A stretch of DNA of 64,000 nt from Mesoflavibacter profundi (GTDB lineage: Bacteria > Bacteroidota > Bacteroidia > Flavobacteriales > Flavobacteriaceae), in contig NZ_CP061703.1 of assembly GCF_014764305.1 (NCBI RefSeq), positions 509,501 through 573,500 of the forward strand. Direction: 5' to 3'. The position numbers and the translations under genes are program-made. This document shows positions 63,857 to 64,000 of this stretch, piece after piece. Under the pieces are notes generated by a model. That model saw nothing but the letters and a program-made list of their open reading frames with translations, was not told where the DNA came from and ran no database searches. Positions within the stretch are counted from its first letter, which is position 1. Every line of letters starts with the position of its first letter.

Positions 63857-64000
63857 ATGATTGAATTTAATGGTTGGGCGATAATAAGAGAGTCATATCG
63901 AGAAGTAGATGACAATGATGAACTCTTGAATTCAATCGTAAAGCAAATAGAGCAAAAAATAACAACGGAACTTGATTACGGAAATGAAATCTATTCGTTG
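63857..64000 (+). CDS. Imm7-like immunity protein, cut by window edge
   Basis: The first 48 codons only. The opening MIEFNGWAIIRESYRE matches the start of Imm7-family immunity proteins, which protect against polymorphic toxins. No toxin gene is visible in the cassette before the window ends. Confidence 0.7.
   Translation, partial: MIEFNGWAIIRESYREVDDNDELLNSIVKQIEQKITTELDYGNEIYSL

Larger units (their letters stand above)
23080..64000 (+). mobile_element. integron-like gene cassette array, continues past the right edge
   Basis: About 41 kb of gene cassettes, all in + orientation, joined by 47 complete attC-like elements plus one decayed copy. Each cassette begins with TT plus 7-8 variable bases and ends with the reverse complement of those bases plus AAC, then an attC body. 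Cassettes carry 48 genes in total (the last is cut). No transposase, prophage gene, tRNA or second recombinase is visible. The array begins at the recombinase on the left; its right end is outside the window. Confidence 0.9.

Noticed and set aside
21868-64000. Prophage or integrative conjugative element carrying the recombinase
   Set aside because: No structural, replication, relaxase or conjugation gene is visible, and no tRNA attachment site. The repeats and cassette logic explain the region better.

Overview
The window comes from a member of the Flavobacteriaceae (phylum Bacteroidota). Evidence: gliding genes gldB and gldC, a type IX secretion plug protein, a C-terminal type A sorting domain, a complete nqrABCDEF operon, AT-rich DNA, and promoter elements of the Bacteroidota TAnnTTTG type. 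No rRNA or tRNA gene was seen.

Bases 1-21,800 are ordinary chromosome. In order they hold a secreted M43 metalloprotease (-), the Na+-translocating NADH:quinone reductase operon nqrA-F (-), a DUF5103 type IX plug protein and apaG (+), a conserved hypothetical (-), pruA (+), a secreted alpha/beta-hydrolase with a sorting domain (+), gldC and gldB (-), nadE and a LuxR-type response regulator (+), and dnaG (-), whose zinc ligands are missing.

From 21,868 to the right edge the window is a large chromosomal integron-like array. A tyrosine recombinase gene is followed 27 bases after its stop by the first core site. After that come 47 complete attC-like elements plus one decayed copy. Most are 129-137 bp; one is 189 bp. 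Each is an imperfect palindrome with two inner hairpins. They separate about 47 cassettes, all on the + strand. Nearly every cassette carries one small gene, four carry two, and five carry none. The first 9-10 bases of each cassette are the reverse complement of its own last bases rather than those of its neighbour. This is what is expected if cassettes circularise and recombine between G and TT of the GTT core, as in integrons. The recombinase has the six catalytic residues of the family but lacks the extra insertion that defines IntI, and it has an unrelated N-terminal domain of about 80 residues. The system therefore looks like an integron run by a XerC/D-like enzyme, read in the same direction as its cassettes.

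Cassette cargo is mostly unknown small proteins, lipoproteins and membrane proteins. Recognisable items point to conflict and defence: a KAP P-loop NTPase, a putative abortive-infection membrane protein, nuclease-fold proteins (DUF3883, DUF4365, and a nuclease with a SEC-C tail), a trypsin-like protease, a proteasome-fold protein, and SUKH, Imm7 and YwqK-type immunity-like proteins. One gene-less cassette of about 355 bp occurs three times. The array runs past the right edge of the window.
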